A DNA stretch of 64,000 nucleotides from Bradyrhizobium sp. WBOS07 (lineage in GTDB: Bacteria; Pseudomonadota; Alphaproteobacteria; Rhizobiales; Xanthobacteraceae): contig NZ_CP029008.1 in NCBI RefSeq assembly GCF_024585165.1, forward strand, positions 3,596,001 through 3,660,000, in the 5' to 3' direction. Each line of letters starts with the position of its first letter. The stretch's first letter is position 1. Positions 42,636 to 51,104 of the stretch are shown here, one piece after another. The position numbers and the translations under genes are program-made. Under the pieces are notes generated by a model. The model was not told the DNA's origin, did no database searches, and worked only from the letters and a program-made list of their open reading frames with translations.

Positions 42636-43598
42636 GCCCTAGTTCCCCAGCCTGCGGTTTTCTCAGAACGGAAGGGTTGTAAACTTAGGGGATAATGGAG
42701 TTTCTTGGCAACTGCTGGTCACAACGACATTTATCAACTGCGCTTTTGATGAGGCCAAGGCAGATTGATCAGCGCAGCAAACCATCGAACTTGTTCGGCA
42801 ACTGCGTGGTATTGATTCCAGCTGCGATTTGGCGCCGAGCAACGGGCGCCCAAATTCGCCGCATACCTCACCGCATCGGCTGCGTGCTTGCGCACGATCG
42901 TGACCCGCGGATGCATGGCAGCCTCGGGACCACTCGCGCCGCGAATCCCGGATATCGCTGCGCTCATCCGGGCAACAAGCCCTTGTGCTGCCCGACGGGC
43001 AAAACACCCAATCCATCGGTCAATCCGCGTCGCCGAAAATATTCCACTTTACCGAATTTCGGAAATGACGTATGTGTCGCGCAACCCGGCCCAAGGAAGA
43101 GGGGCGTATCGCGATCGTCACGAACGCGGGCCGGGCGGCGGTGGACGCCGATGGCATCGGCGCGAAGGGTTTTGCAGGGCGGGCAACCGTGAGCAAGGTC
43201 GTCGCGCACACGACCGGTGCGATCGGCGTACGGCAAAATCGTGTGGTCCTGGCGCCCGGGGTCTGTGCGCCAAGGCTTGCGGTGATGTGGCGGCCCGACC
43301 GGGCGGCCGCATCGATCATCCGCAAGGCGACGGGGGCAATAGTGCAACGCTCCCCGGGGAGAGCACGATATAAGCCGTTCAAACCACTGCGCAGGGAAGG
43401 CCGGGATGTCCCGGTTGCCCTGTTCTCCGCTATGCAGCAGCACACGCAGTCTGCCCTTGGCATGGCGGTCCATGGGAGCCACCGGCTCCCGGCCTTCCCT
43501 GCGCCCTCTTTCAATTCAGAGGGCAAAGCGATCAGGCAAGACTCGGGCGAACAAGCCGCGAGGATGCGACCCCATGTCAATCATTCACCGACGCTCTC
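42636..43598. repeat. non-coding repeat mosaic right of the nuclease gene
   Basis: I see no credible gene in this ~960 nt. From about 42660 to 42880 the sequence is A/T-richer and featureless. At about 42925-42985 there is a REP-type fragment (CGAATCCCGGATATCGCTGC...) whose core reappears, degraded, at about 40328-40352. From about 43075 to 43590 both strands stay open in several frames with Arg/Ala/Pro-rich low-complexity translations. I recall similar sequence as a multi-copy element in Bradyrhizobium, but cannot verify it here. Confidence 0.5.
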
Positions 43599-43729
43599 GT
43601 GCCCCGGACGCAGCGCAGCACGAAGTGATGCGCTGCAGAGCCGGGGCCCATGCATCGGCGAGCGCTGCGGCCTGCTGGGTCCCGGCTCTGCGCAGCAGCG
43701 TTTCACGCTGCAGCGCGTCCGGGACACGC
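43599..43729. repeat. right copy of the ~140-bp dispersed palindromic repeat
   Basis: Same order of blocks as 40127-40269: GTGCCCCGGACGCAGCGCAG, GCGCTGCAGAGCCGGG, GGGTCCCGGCTCTGCGCAGC and GCAGCGCGTCCGGGACACG, in direct orientation relative to the left copy. The two copies bracket the nuclease gene and the repeat mosaic. Confidence 0.75.
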
Positions 43730-43752
43730 ACGGCTCGAGCGTCGAACGTGTC

Positions 43753-43989
43753 TCACAGATACCGCGTCAGCTCGGTCCTGAACTGCCCGTACACCGCGTC
43801 CTCGATCTGGCTGCGCGTGATCCCGATGTCGCGCAGGGCGCGGTCGTCGAGCTCGTTCAGCGTCTTGACGGCGGAGCGGCGCTCCAGGCGGTCGAACAGC
43901 GCATAGGCGGCGTGGGCGAGCGTTGCAAAAAATCCGCTCGAGGAGGATGGGCGGAAGCTCCGCCCGGCAGTTTGCGAGATCGTGGTCAT
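43753..43989 (-). CDS. DUF1127 domain-containing small protein
   Basis: A 78-residue protein with a Ser-rich N-terminus and a DUF1127 C-terminal segment RLERRSAVKTLNELDDRALRDIGITRSQIEDAVYGQF (about 34-70). Small Arg-rich DUF1127 proteins in alphaproteobacteria influence RNA turnover and phosphate or carbon metabolism in some species, but no role can be given to this one. It is divergent from the MocR regulator gene (189-nt gap) and may be its target. Confidence 0.88.
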   Translation of the reverse strand: MTTISQTAGRSFRPSSSSGFFATLAHAAYALFDRLERRSAVKTLNELDDRALRDIGITRSQIEDAVYGQFRTELTRYL

Positions 43990-44177
43990 TCTTCTTTCTC
44001 CGGCCTGTCGTTCCGCGCAGCGAAGCCAATGCCGTTGGCGCGGACGCTTGTGAGCGCCTGCACCTCATTTGCCGTCGGATTGCTCTCGCTCTCCTCGGCT
44101 CAATCGCGGACCTTGATGGAACTTAAATGCTTCAGTACACTGCTCGGAGCAAGGAAAACATTGCTCTCGGTGCAATA

Positions 44178-45521
44178 ATGTCCAAGTTCGAGTACGTGAA
44201 GCTTGCCGATGCCATTGCCGTAGATATCGCTAACGGCACGTTAAGGCCCGGCGACCGGCTGCCGCCGCAGCGCAATTTTGCCTATGACCGCGGCATCGCG
44301 GTCTCGACCGCGAGCCGGGTTTATACGGAGTTGCTTCGCCGCGGCCTCGTGGTCGGCGAGGTCGGCCGCGGCACCTTCATCTCCGGCGATATCAGGCGCA
44401 AGGTCGAGATGCCGAGCGAGCCGGCCGAGGCGCGGATCAATTTCGAGGTCAATTACCCGCTGCTGCCGCAGCAATGGGCGATGATCGCCAAGAGCCTCGC
44501 CGGGCTCGAGCGCGTCGATGCGCTCGAATCGGCGCTGCGCGTCTCGACCAGCACCGGTACCAGGAGCGCGCGCAATGCCGCCGCCGCCTATCTCGCGCGC
44601 AAGGATTTCGCGCCGCAGGCCGAGCAGATCGTCTTCACCGCCAACGGCAAGCAATCGCTCGCGGCCGCGCTCGCCGCGCTGGTCCCCACCGGCGGCCGCT
44701 GCGGCGTCGAGGCGCTGACCTACCCTTACGTCAAGAGCATCGCCGCTCGGCTCGGCATCACGCTGGTCCCGATCCCGATGGACGAGCTCGGCGCACGGCC
44801 CGATGCGATCCAGAAGGCGCATCGCGAGGCGCATCTGTCCGCACTGTATCTGCAGCCCATCATCCAGAACCCGCTCGGCGTCACCATGAACGCGACGCGA
44901 CGCGCCGACATCATGCGTGTCGCCGAAAAGCTCGACCTCACCATCATCGAGGACGCGGTCTACGGCTTCCTCGCCGACGACACGCCGCTGGCCGCGCTCG
45001 GGCCGGACCGCTGCATCGTGATCGACAGCCTGTCCAAGAAGGTCGCGCCCGGCCTCGCCCTCGGCATCCTCGTGGCGCCGCCGCGCTTGCGCGAGAGCGT
45101 GATGAGCGCCGTCCGCACCGGCGGCTGGATCGCCTCCGGCCATGCGCTTGCGGCCGGGCAGCGGCTGATGGCCGACGGCACCGTCGCCGAGCTCACGCGG
45201 CTGAAACGCATCGATGCCTCGCGCCGTCAGCAGACCGCGGCACGGTTGCTCGCCGGCTACCAGCTCGCCGCCGACCCTCGCTCCTATCATCTGTGGCTGA
45301 CGCTGCCGCCGCACTGGCGCTCGCAGACCTTCGTCGCGGCCGCGGCGCGCCGCGGCATCGCCCTGACGCCGTCCTCCACCTTCGCCATCGCCCACGGCCA
45401 CGCCCCGAATGCGGTGCGCCTCGCGCTCGCCCCACCCTCGTTCGAGCAGCTCGATGCCGGCCTGCGCACGATCGCGTCGCTGCTCGGCACCAAGGAAGAG
45501 GATTTGGACTCGACGGAGTAG
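44178..45521 (+). CDS. MocR-type regulator (GntR winged helix + aminotransferase domain)
   Basis: The 447-residue product joins an N-terminal GntR winged helix (YVKLADAIAVDIANGTLRPGDRLPPQRNFAYDRGIAVSTASRVYTELLRRGLVVGEVGRGTFI, residues 5-70) to a fold-type I aminotransferase domain. The latter has ANGKQSLAAALAALVP, LYLQPIIQNPLGVTM, IIEDAVYGFL and the PLP lysine in VIDSLSKKVAPGLALG (near 291). MocR regulators sense PLP or amino compounds rather than catalyse. The ATG at 44178 starts the canonical HTH; the upstream open frame to 44127 is not conserved-looking. The divergent DUF1127 gene is a plausible target. Confidence 0.9.
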   Translation: MSKFEYVKLADAIAVDIANGTLRPGDRLPPQRNFAYDRGIAVSTASRVYTELLRRGLVVGEVGRGTFISGDIRRKVEMPSEPAEARINFEVNYPLLPQQWAMIAKSLAGLERVDALESALRVSTSTGTRSARNAAAAYLARKDFAPQAEQIVFTANGKQSLAAALAALVPTGGRCGVEALTYPYVKSIAARLGITLVPIPMDELGARPDAIQKAHREAHLSALYLQPIIQNPLGVTMNATRRADIMRVAEKLDLTIIEDAVYGFLADDTPLAALGPDRCIVIDSLSKKVAPGLALGILVAPPRLRESVMSAVRTGGWIASGHALAAGQRLMADGTVAELTRLKRIDASRRQQTAARLLAGYQLAADPRSYHLWLTLPPHWRSQTFVAAAARRGIALTPSSTFAIAHGHAPNAVRLALAPPSFEQLDAGLRTIASLLGTKEEDLDSTE

Positions 45522-45529
45522 ATATCGGT

Positions 45530-46144
45530 CTATGGCAGCACGGACCGGGGCAATTGATCGAAGCCATAGCTGCACGGCCGGTTACGCCGCACGAAGCCGC
45601 CGACCTGCCAGGCGAACAGCGCGGCAAAGCCGAGGACGAACAGCGCGCCGGCGAACTCGCCGATCACGAGCGCGCGGATCAACAGGCCCACCATCGCGAC
45701 CGTGAGCATCGCCAGGAATGCCAGCACCATCGCATAGGCCATGCGGCCGAGCCCCGACGTCAGTACCGCGTGGCTGCCGGCTTGCGCCATCCGTGCATGC
45801 AATTCGACGATGAAGGCGCGAAAGCCGTTGTCTTGCGGCGCCATCAGCGCGGCGGTCTGCCAGCTCGTCGACAGGATCGCGATGCGACGGCCGCTGCTGT
45901 GGGTGATATCGGCGCGAAAGCGGTGCTGCTGCATCGAGACCGGGCGGAACGACAGCCGGATCGCGCTGATCTCGTCATACGGCCACAGGCCCGAGCGGCT
46001 GCCGATGTGCCAGGACAGCCCCTGCTCCGTCAGCGCGAAGCGATGCGCCGAGCCGATCAGCGACGCCTTGTAGGCATAGCTCGTGACTGACGCGGCCTCG
46101 GCTTCCGAACCCTGCATCCCGACAATCGATCCCGTCCGCGCCAT
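45530..46144 (-). CDS. hypothetical membrane protein
   Basis: I do not recognise this 204-residue protein. The N-terminal part (about 30-120) looks like a soluble beta-rich domain (HRFALTEQGLSWHIGSRSGLWPYDEISAIRLSF). Two C-terminal membrane helices follow (about 137-158, MAYAMVLAFLAMLTVAMVGLL, and 163-183, GEFAGALFVLGFAALFAWQVG). The layout is like bacterial PH-type membrane proteins. It converges with the MocR gene (8-nt gap) and is divergent from the next small membrane protein, 52 nt away. Confidence 0.7.
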   Translation of the reverse strand: MARTGSIVGMQGSEAEAASVTSYAYKASLIGSAHRFALTEQGLSWHIGSRSGLWPYDEISAIRLSFRPVSMQQHRFRADITHSSGRRIAILSTSWQTAALMAPQDNGFRAFIVELHARMAQAGSHAVLTSGLGRMAYAMVLAFLAMLTVAMVGLLIRALVIGEFAGALFVLGFAALFAWQVGGFVRRNRPCSYGFDQLPRSVLP

Positions 46145-46196
46145 CGCGCCCGCGATCCGCTTGCGCGGTCGCCCTCGCCCATCCTACAAGCGGGGC

Positions 46197-46631
46197 ATGG
46201 TTGAGACGACCTTTTTTCCGCGCCGTCTGATTCTCGGCGCCGCAATGATCTCCGGCGTGCTGCTGGCGCTCGCGGTGCACATGCTGGGCGCGCGCTACGG
46301 GCTCGACCTCGGCGGGCTCTGGCGCTCCGACTCGGCCGAGTTCATCCCCGCGGGCGCGGCGATCGCGTGGTGGCTGATCGCCACGGTCGGCTTTTCCGGC
46401 GGCTATTTCACCGCGACGCTGATGCAAAGCGCGGCCTCCGGCCAGATCCCGCAGCGGATGCGCCAGTTTCTGATCGCGGTCGGCGTGCTCCTGCTCGCGG
46501 GGGCGGGTCAGGCAGCCTCCGCGCCGAGCCCGATCCCGACCGTCTCCGGCGTGCTGGCCGGGCTCGCCGCGCTCTGCCTCGGCGCCGTCATGGCGTTCTG
46601 CGGCGCCCATTTCGCGCTGCGCCGCGGCTGA
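46197..46631 (+). CDS. hypothetical membrane protein, four predicted helices
   Basis: The 144-residue product (ATG at 46197 after a CAAGCGGGG site) has four hydrophobic spans: LILGAAMISGVLLALAVHML, AIAWWLIATVGFSGGYFTATL, FLIAVGVLLLAGAGQAA and VLAGLAALCLGAVMAFCGAHF. No family motif is seen. The longer frame from 46083 overlaps the divergent gene and is less likely. It converges with the DUF892 gene across a terminator. Confidence 0.65.
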   Translation: MVETTFFPRRLILGAAMISGVLLALAVHMLGARYGLDLGGLWRSDSAEFIPAGAAIAWWLIATVGFSGGYFTATLMQSAASGQIPQRMRQFLIAVGVLLLAGAGQAASAPSPIPTVSGVLAGLAALCLGAVMAFCGAHFALRRG

Positions 46632-46647
46632 TCGCAGACACGGGCCG

Positions 46648-46683
46648 CAAAGAAAGAACGCCGCGCGGAGGCCGCGCAGCGTT
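46648..46683. terminator. terminator between convergent genes
   Basis: The hairpin AACGC-CGCGCGG/CCGCGC-GCGTT (46657-46683, one bulge) is preceded on the plus strand by AAAGAAAG. It therefore has a T-rich tail for the minus-strand DUF892 gene. Confidence 0.7.
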
Positions 46684-46702
46684 CGTCGAATTTGGGCCCG
46701 GC

Positions 46703-47209
46703 TCAGCTCGCCGCGCGCAGATTCACCTTGCTCTCGGCCAGCGTGGTCAGCTTATGATCGGTCGCCTTTTCCTCCTCGAGCGTCTTGGCGAGCACGGCGG
46801 CGCAATCGTTGCGGCCGAGCTGCTTGGCCCAGGCGATCAAGCTGCCGTAACGCACGATCTCGTAATGTTCGGCGGCCTGGGCTGCGTTGATCAGCGCGGC
46901 GTCGAGCACGGCCTTGTCGGCAACTTCGCCGGCGGTCTCATCGGCTTCCTCGATGATGCCGTCGATCGCCGGGCAGTCGACCGCCTTGACGGGGACGCCA
47001 TGCATCTTGAACACTTCCTCGAGCCGCGCCACGTGCTGCTTGGTCTCTTCGAGGTGCGTCAAAAAGCCCTGTTTCAGCTGCGGATCGGTGGCCTTGCTGG
47101 CCATCTTCGGCAGCGCCTTGGTCAGCTGCTGCTCGGCGTAATAGATGTCCTGGAGCTGATGCACGAACAGGTCGTTCATGGTTTTGATGTCTTTTGTGAA
47201 CAGTCCCAT
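46703..47209 (-). CDS. ferritin-like DUF892 (YciE/YciF) protein
   Basis: A 168-residue all-helical protein: MGLFTKDIKTMNDLFVHQLQDIYYAEQQLTKALPKM at the start, then LTHLEETKQHVARLEEVF and AAEHYEIVRYGSLIAWAKQLG, with the paired Glu/His positions of ferritin-like four-helix bundles. The family is stress-induced; iron binding or peroxide roles are only proposed. The ATG at 47209 has a GGACGAAAC leader. The open frame to 47470 upstream is not family-like. Confidence 0.9.
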   Translation of the reverse strand: MGLFTKDIKTMNDLFVHQLQDIYYAEQQLTKALPKMASKATDPQLKQGFLTHLEETKQHVARLEEVFKMHGVPVKAVDCPAIDGIIEEADETAGEVADKAVLDAALINAAQAAEHYEIVRYGSLIAWAKQLGRNDCAAVLAKTLEEEKATDHKLTTLAESKVNLRAAS

Positions 47210-47640
47210 CGTTTCGTCCTTTTTCGGTTTGCTGGAACACGCAGGCAGCGGCTTGCACGAAAAGCCGCTCATTGCGCCATGTTTCGGTTGCTGTTCGGAC
47301 CCAACGAACGCGCGACATCGACGTTCCAAAAAACACCCGCATGGCATTGCGTTGGAACAATGCGGGCGGCGCCGGGATCTGAAATCATAGGCCGATACGA
47401 ACGCACGCGCCGGCCCGCTTTCACGACTCATATGCTTAACGCGCCTTCCGATGTGAACCGCGTATGACAAAGTTGCCGGTCCGGCGCAGAACCTATTGTT
47501 GTCAAGGGCTGCACAAGCTGCAGTTTTTGCCTTAAATGAGCTGGATCACGCCTAGCGATCGCTGCCTGCCTTTGGTGATGATCGCACCCGAACTGGCCAA
47601 TGCCTGGCCCTGTCGGTCTTGCCCCCCGCCGGGAGGATGA
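47210..47640. other. intergenic region, no gene seen
   Basis: About 430 nt between the divergent DUF892 and UPF0104-like genes. Frames on both strands are short and lack ribosome sites. It is likely to contain both promoters, but no consensus is clear. A GGGAGG ribosome site for the next gene is at about 47631-47636. Confidence 0.5.
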
Positions 47641-48723
47641 ATGCACGGACTGCTGCCTGCGCTGAAGCGCGGCTTCAAGAGATGGATCGGCTGGCGACGG
47701 CTTGGAGTTGCCGCGAGCATCTTCATCATCGCCTTCGCGATCACCACGCTGGTGCGGACCCTCAAGGGCATCGATACCGGGGTCATCCTGACCGCGTTGA
47801 CCGAGATCCCCCGCGGCAGCATCGGGCTGGCGGCGGTGTGCGTGTTCTTCGCGTTCTGCACGCTGACCTTCTACGATTATTTCGCACTGCGAACGATCGG
47901 CAAGAAGCACGTGCCCTATCGCATCGCGGCGCTCTCCAGCTTCACGTCCTATTCGATCGGCCACAACATCGGCGCCACCGTCTTCACCGGGGGCGCGATC
48001 CGCTTCCGGATCTATTCGGACTACGGGCTGAACGCGATCGACGTTGCCAAGATCTGCTTCCTGTCGGGCCTGACCTTCTGGCTCGGTAACATCTTCGTGC
48101 TCTCGATCGGCCTGGCGGTCCATCCGGACGCGGCCTCCTCGATGGATCAACTTCCTCCATCGATCAACCGGCTGATCGCGCTCGGCGGCCTTGCCTCGAT
48201 CGGGGCTTATCTCGCCTGGCTCGTCATGGGCGAGAAGCGGCGCGAGCTCGGTCAGAAGGGCTGGAAGGTGGTGCTGCCCTCGGCGCCGCTGACGCTGGTG
48301 CAGATCCTCATCGGCGTGGTCGATCTCGGCTTCTGCGCCATGGCGATGTACCTCTTGATGCCGGCCAATCCGCCGATCGACTTCATGTCGCTGGCCGTGG
48401 TGTTCATCCTGGCCACCCTGATCGGCTTTGCCAGCCATGCGCCCGGCTCGATCGGCGTGTTCGATGCCGCCATGCTGGTGGCGCTGCCGCAGTTCGGCCG
48501 CGAGGAGCTGCTGGCGACGCTGCTGGTGTTCCGCATCCTCTATTTCGTGATCCCGTTCGGTCTCGCCATCTCCATCATGGGCACGCGCGAGCTCTGGATG
48601 AACGTGGTCGAGCCCTGGCAGGAGCGACGGCGGCTGGCGGAGGCCTGTGCGCAGGCCAATCTGCCCAAAGAGGTGACGCCGATGCAGCGCGAGCGGTTGC
48701 TGCGGCAGGCCAATAAGCGCTGA
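47641..48723 (+). CDS. UPF0104 / lysylphosphatidylglycerol synthase-type integral membrane protein
   Basis: The 360-residue product has about eight membrane spans, beginning RLGVAASIFIIAFAITTLVRTL. It carries the family-typical SYSIGHNIGATVFTGGAIRFRIYSDYGL (about 100-127) and FASHAPGSIGVFDAAMLVALP near 262-282. It corresponds to the membrane (flippase-like) part of MprF without the aminoacyl-transferase domain. Function of such stand-alone proteins is poorly known; lipid translocation is proposed for relatives. A strong GGGAGG ribosome site precedes the ATG. Confidence 0.85.
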   Translation: MHGLLPALKRGFKRWIGWRRLGVAASIFIIAFAITTLVRTLKGIDTGVILTALTEIPRGSIGLAAVCVFFAFCTLTFYDYFALRTIGKKHVPYRIAALSSFTSYSIGHNIGATVFTGGAIRFRIYSDYGLNAIDVAKICFLSGLTFWLGNIFVLSIGLAVHPDAASSMDQLPPSINRLIALGGLASIGAYLAWLVMGEKRRELGQKGWKVVLPSAPLTLVQILIGVVDLGFCAMAMYLLMPANPPIDFMSLAVVFILATLIGFASHAPGSIGVFDAAMLVALPQFGREELLATLLVFRILYFVIPFGLAISIMGTRELWMNVVEPWQERRRLAEACAQANLPKEVTPMQRERLLRQANKR

Positions 48724-48810
48724 AAGCAGCCTGCCCGGACCGGAGGGTTGCGGGCGGCAGCGCAATGCTCTCTTATTTCCGCCTCAACTTTGCCGTTGAA
48801 GACGCGGGCC

Positions 48811-50763
48811 ATGATCCCTGTATTGCTTCGTACCCTCTGCGCCAGCGCCTTGCTGCTGGCCGGACTTTTGTCCGTTTTGCCGGCCGAGCGCGCCGCCGCG
48901 CAGGACGCCGGCCCCCTGCAGATCAGCTGGGAGGTGCGCAACCGCTTCCGACTGTTCCGCGAGGAGCGCGACTTCCTGCTCCATGTCGAGAATGCGCGTA
49001 ACCGCAGCATCCTCGCCGCAGAACAATCGCTGGAGCTCCAGAGCGAAGGCCGCGGCTGGGCGCGCAACATGGTCAACCGCCTCTGCATCGACCTTCAGGG
49101 CCGCGTCAACCAGCCCTGCACCCGCGACAACACCAAGGAAAACTACCTCACCCCGATCGACCATCCCGTCACCGTGCGTCTCGTGGGCGCGGTGCCGGTC
49201 GGCGCCACCTGCGCCTGGTCGTTCGACGACGGCGACGGCCCGCAGCAATCGACCTTCGACTGCGCCGAGCCGATCAACCTGCGCGTCCGCTACGGCAAGC
49301 AGACGGTCGCGACCGTCGACGTCTCCGCCGGCGCCGATCCGACCCAGCGGGTCCAGACCGAGATCCAGGTCCGCGACATCTTCGTCGCCGGCCTCGGGGA
49401 CAGCATCGCCTCGGGCGAGGGCAATCCGGACCGGGCGCTGGCGCTGTCCGACGAAGGTTTCTGCTTCCGCTCCTATCTCGGCACCGCCGGCGGGCAGTAT
49501 TACCGGCCGAGCCGCCACGGCTTCAAGGGCGGCCGCGCTTGCGAGGCCCCGGATACGCTCGCCAACTGGCAACGCTACAGCGCGCTCTGGTTCAACGCAC
49601 CGTGCCACCGCTCGCTGTACAGCTACCAGACGCGCACGGCCCTGGCGCTCGCGGTGCGCTACACCCACATCGCGGTGACCTACCTGCCGCTCGCCTGCAC
49701 CGGCGCAAGCATCGGCGACGGCCTGCTCGGCTCGCAGCGCGCCCGCGAATGCCCGCCCGGCAAGACCGGCGTCTGCAACACCAGTGTGAACGCGCAGGTC
49801 GCCGAGCTGCGCGAGGCGCTCACCGCGGCGAAGAAGCGCCAGCCCGACCGCACGCTCGATCTCGTGCTGCTGTCGGTCGGCGCCAACGACGTCTATTTCT
49901 CCGGCCTCGTCGCCGACGTCATCGTCGACACCGCGACCGAGCGGGCGCTGTTCCGCCGCTCCGGCGTGATGGCGACCGTCGACGAGTCCCGCGATGCGCT
50001 GGCGCGCGAGCTGCCCCAAAACTTCGTCAAGCTGCGCGAGGCGCTGAAGCCGCTGGTCGGCGGCGACCTCTCGCGCGTGGTCTATGTCTCCTACGCCAAT
50101 CCCGCGCTCGCCGATGGCGGCGTGCCCTGCCGCGGCGGCCGTGCCGGCTTCGACATCCATCCGTCCTTCAACGCCGACCCGCAGCGGCTCGCCCGCGTCT
50201 CGACTTTCGTCGACACCGAATTCCTGCCGCAGCTGAAGGGGCTCGCCACCTGCACCCGCGGCGCACTGTGCCGCGATCCCGAAGCCGAGCGCATGACCTT
50301 CGTCGATGCGCACCAGGCCGCGTTCGCCGATCACGGCTTCTGCGCCCATTCCGGCAACGATCCGGAATTCGACCGCACCTGCTTTGCCGAGAACGGCCAG
50401 AGCTTCAATCCCGATATCGTGAGCGCAGCGAGCCAGCCGATGCTGTGCGGCCGCGGCGCCTCGGAATATCGCGCCTATTGGCCCCGCGCGCGCTGGATCC
50501 GCGACGCCAATGACAGCTATTTTTCCGCCATGACCTATCCGCAAGGGCTGCCGGCGGCGAGCCAGCCGACCGACATCCACGACGCGACCTGGGGCGTGCT
50601 CTCCGCCGTCTATGGCGGCGCGGTGCATCCGAGTGCCGAGGGCCACGCCGCGATGGCGGACGCCGCCCTGCCGGCCGCGAGTGCCGTGCTCGGGCTCGAC
50701 GCCGTGCCGCCGAACGTGACGCGGGGATTGCTGCCGCAGCTGTTGCCAGGCACGCAGCAGTAG
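48811..50763 (+). CDS. secreted SGNH/GDSL-family hydrolase with N-terminal accessory domain
   Basis: The 650-residue product has a Sec signal (about 1-31, LLRTLCASALLLAGLLSVLPAERAAAQ), an N-terminal domain of about 165 residues without a recognised motif, and an SGNH hydrolase domain. That domain has block I IFVAGLGDSIASGEGNP (Ser near 200), block III LLSVGANDVYF (G-x-N-D near 355) and block V GGAVHPSAEGHAAM (His near 612). Several Cys pairs suggest disulfides and a periplasmic or extracellular site. Ester substrate unknown. The ATG at 48811 is chosen because the signal peptide starts here. Confidence 0.82.
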   Translation: MIPVLLRTLCASALLLAGLLSVLPAERAAAQDAGPLQISWEVRNRFRLFREERDFLLHVENARNRSILAAEQSLELQSEGRGWARNMVNRLCIDLQGRVNQPCTRDNTKENYLTPIDHPVTVRLVGAVPVGATCAWSFDDGDGPQQSTFDCAEPINLRVRYGKQTVATVDVSAGADPTQRVQTEIQVRDIFVAGLGDSIASGEGNPDRALALSDEGFCFRSYLGTAGGQYYRPSRHGFKGGRACEAPDTLANWQRYSALWFNAPCHRSLYSYQTRTALALAVRYTHIAVTYLPLACTGASIGDGLLGSQRARECPPGKTGVCNTSVNAQVAELREALTAAKKRQPDRTLDLVLLSVGANDVYFSGLVADVIVDTATERALFRRSGVMATVDESRDALARELPQNFVKLREALKPLVGGDLSRVVYVSYANPALADGGVPCRGGRAGFDIHPSFNADPQRLARVSTFVDTEFLPQLKGLATCTRGALCRDPEAERMTFVDAHQAAFADHGFCAHSGNDPEFDRTCFAENGQSFNPDIVSAASQPMLCGRGASEYRAYWPRARWIRDANDSYFSAMTYPQGLPAASQPTDIHDATWGVLSAVYGGAVHPSAEGHAAMADAALPAASAVLGLDAVPPNVTRGLLPQLLPGTQQ

Positions 50764-50788
50764 AGGCGAAGACGAACTCTCTCCTCGC

Positions 50789-50877
50789 GTCATTGCGAGG
50801 AGCCGTTGCGACGAAGCAATCCAGACTATTTGCGCAGACGCATTCCTGGATCGCTTCGCTGCACTCGCGATGGCGAG
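50789..50877. repeat. diverged REP-like inverted repeat
   Basis: The arms GTCATTGCGAGGAG...GACGAAGCAATCCAG and CTGGATCGCTTCGCTGCACTCGCGATGGC are imperfect reverse complements. They match the perfect element at 6175-6252 in sequence and arrangement. It lies downstream of the SGNH gene. Confidence 0.7.
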
Positions 50878-51104
50878 TTGGTGGCATGCACTTCCCACAC
50901 CCGCGGCGACACCATCATCATTCCCCCTCGTCTGCGTCCCATCGATCCAAAAACGGCATCGATCGATACCCGCTTGAACTTGGACACGGCGCGGCGGGCG
51001 CCTCTACGAGTCGTGAACGTTCCTCCTGAGGGCTCCCATGGGGAGCTCGACCAGGCAACTCAACGGCGGCTTCACGGCCGCCGTCTTTGTATTGGAGGTG
51101 ATCG

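Noticed and set aside
42963..43580. overlapping minus-strand frames of 172 and 186 residues
   Set aside because: Several frames are open at once over the same low-complexity repeat; none shows coding bias. I treat them as part of a non-coding repeated element.
40127..43729. the repeat-flanked segment as an insertion sequence or transposon
   Set aside because: There is no transposase or integrase gene and the flanking repeats are REP-like direct copies rather than terminal inverted repeats with target duplications.
43072..44178. 368-residue plus-strand frame through the repeat mosaic and opposite the DUF1127 gene
   Set aside because: It crosses several repeat elements and a confident gene on the other strand, with no consistent domain or ribosome site.
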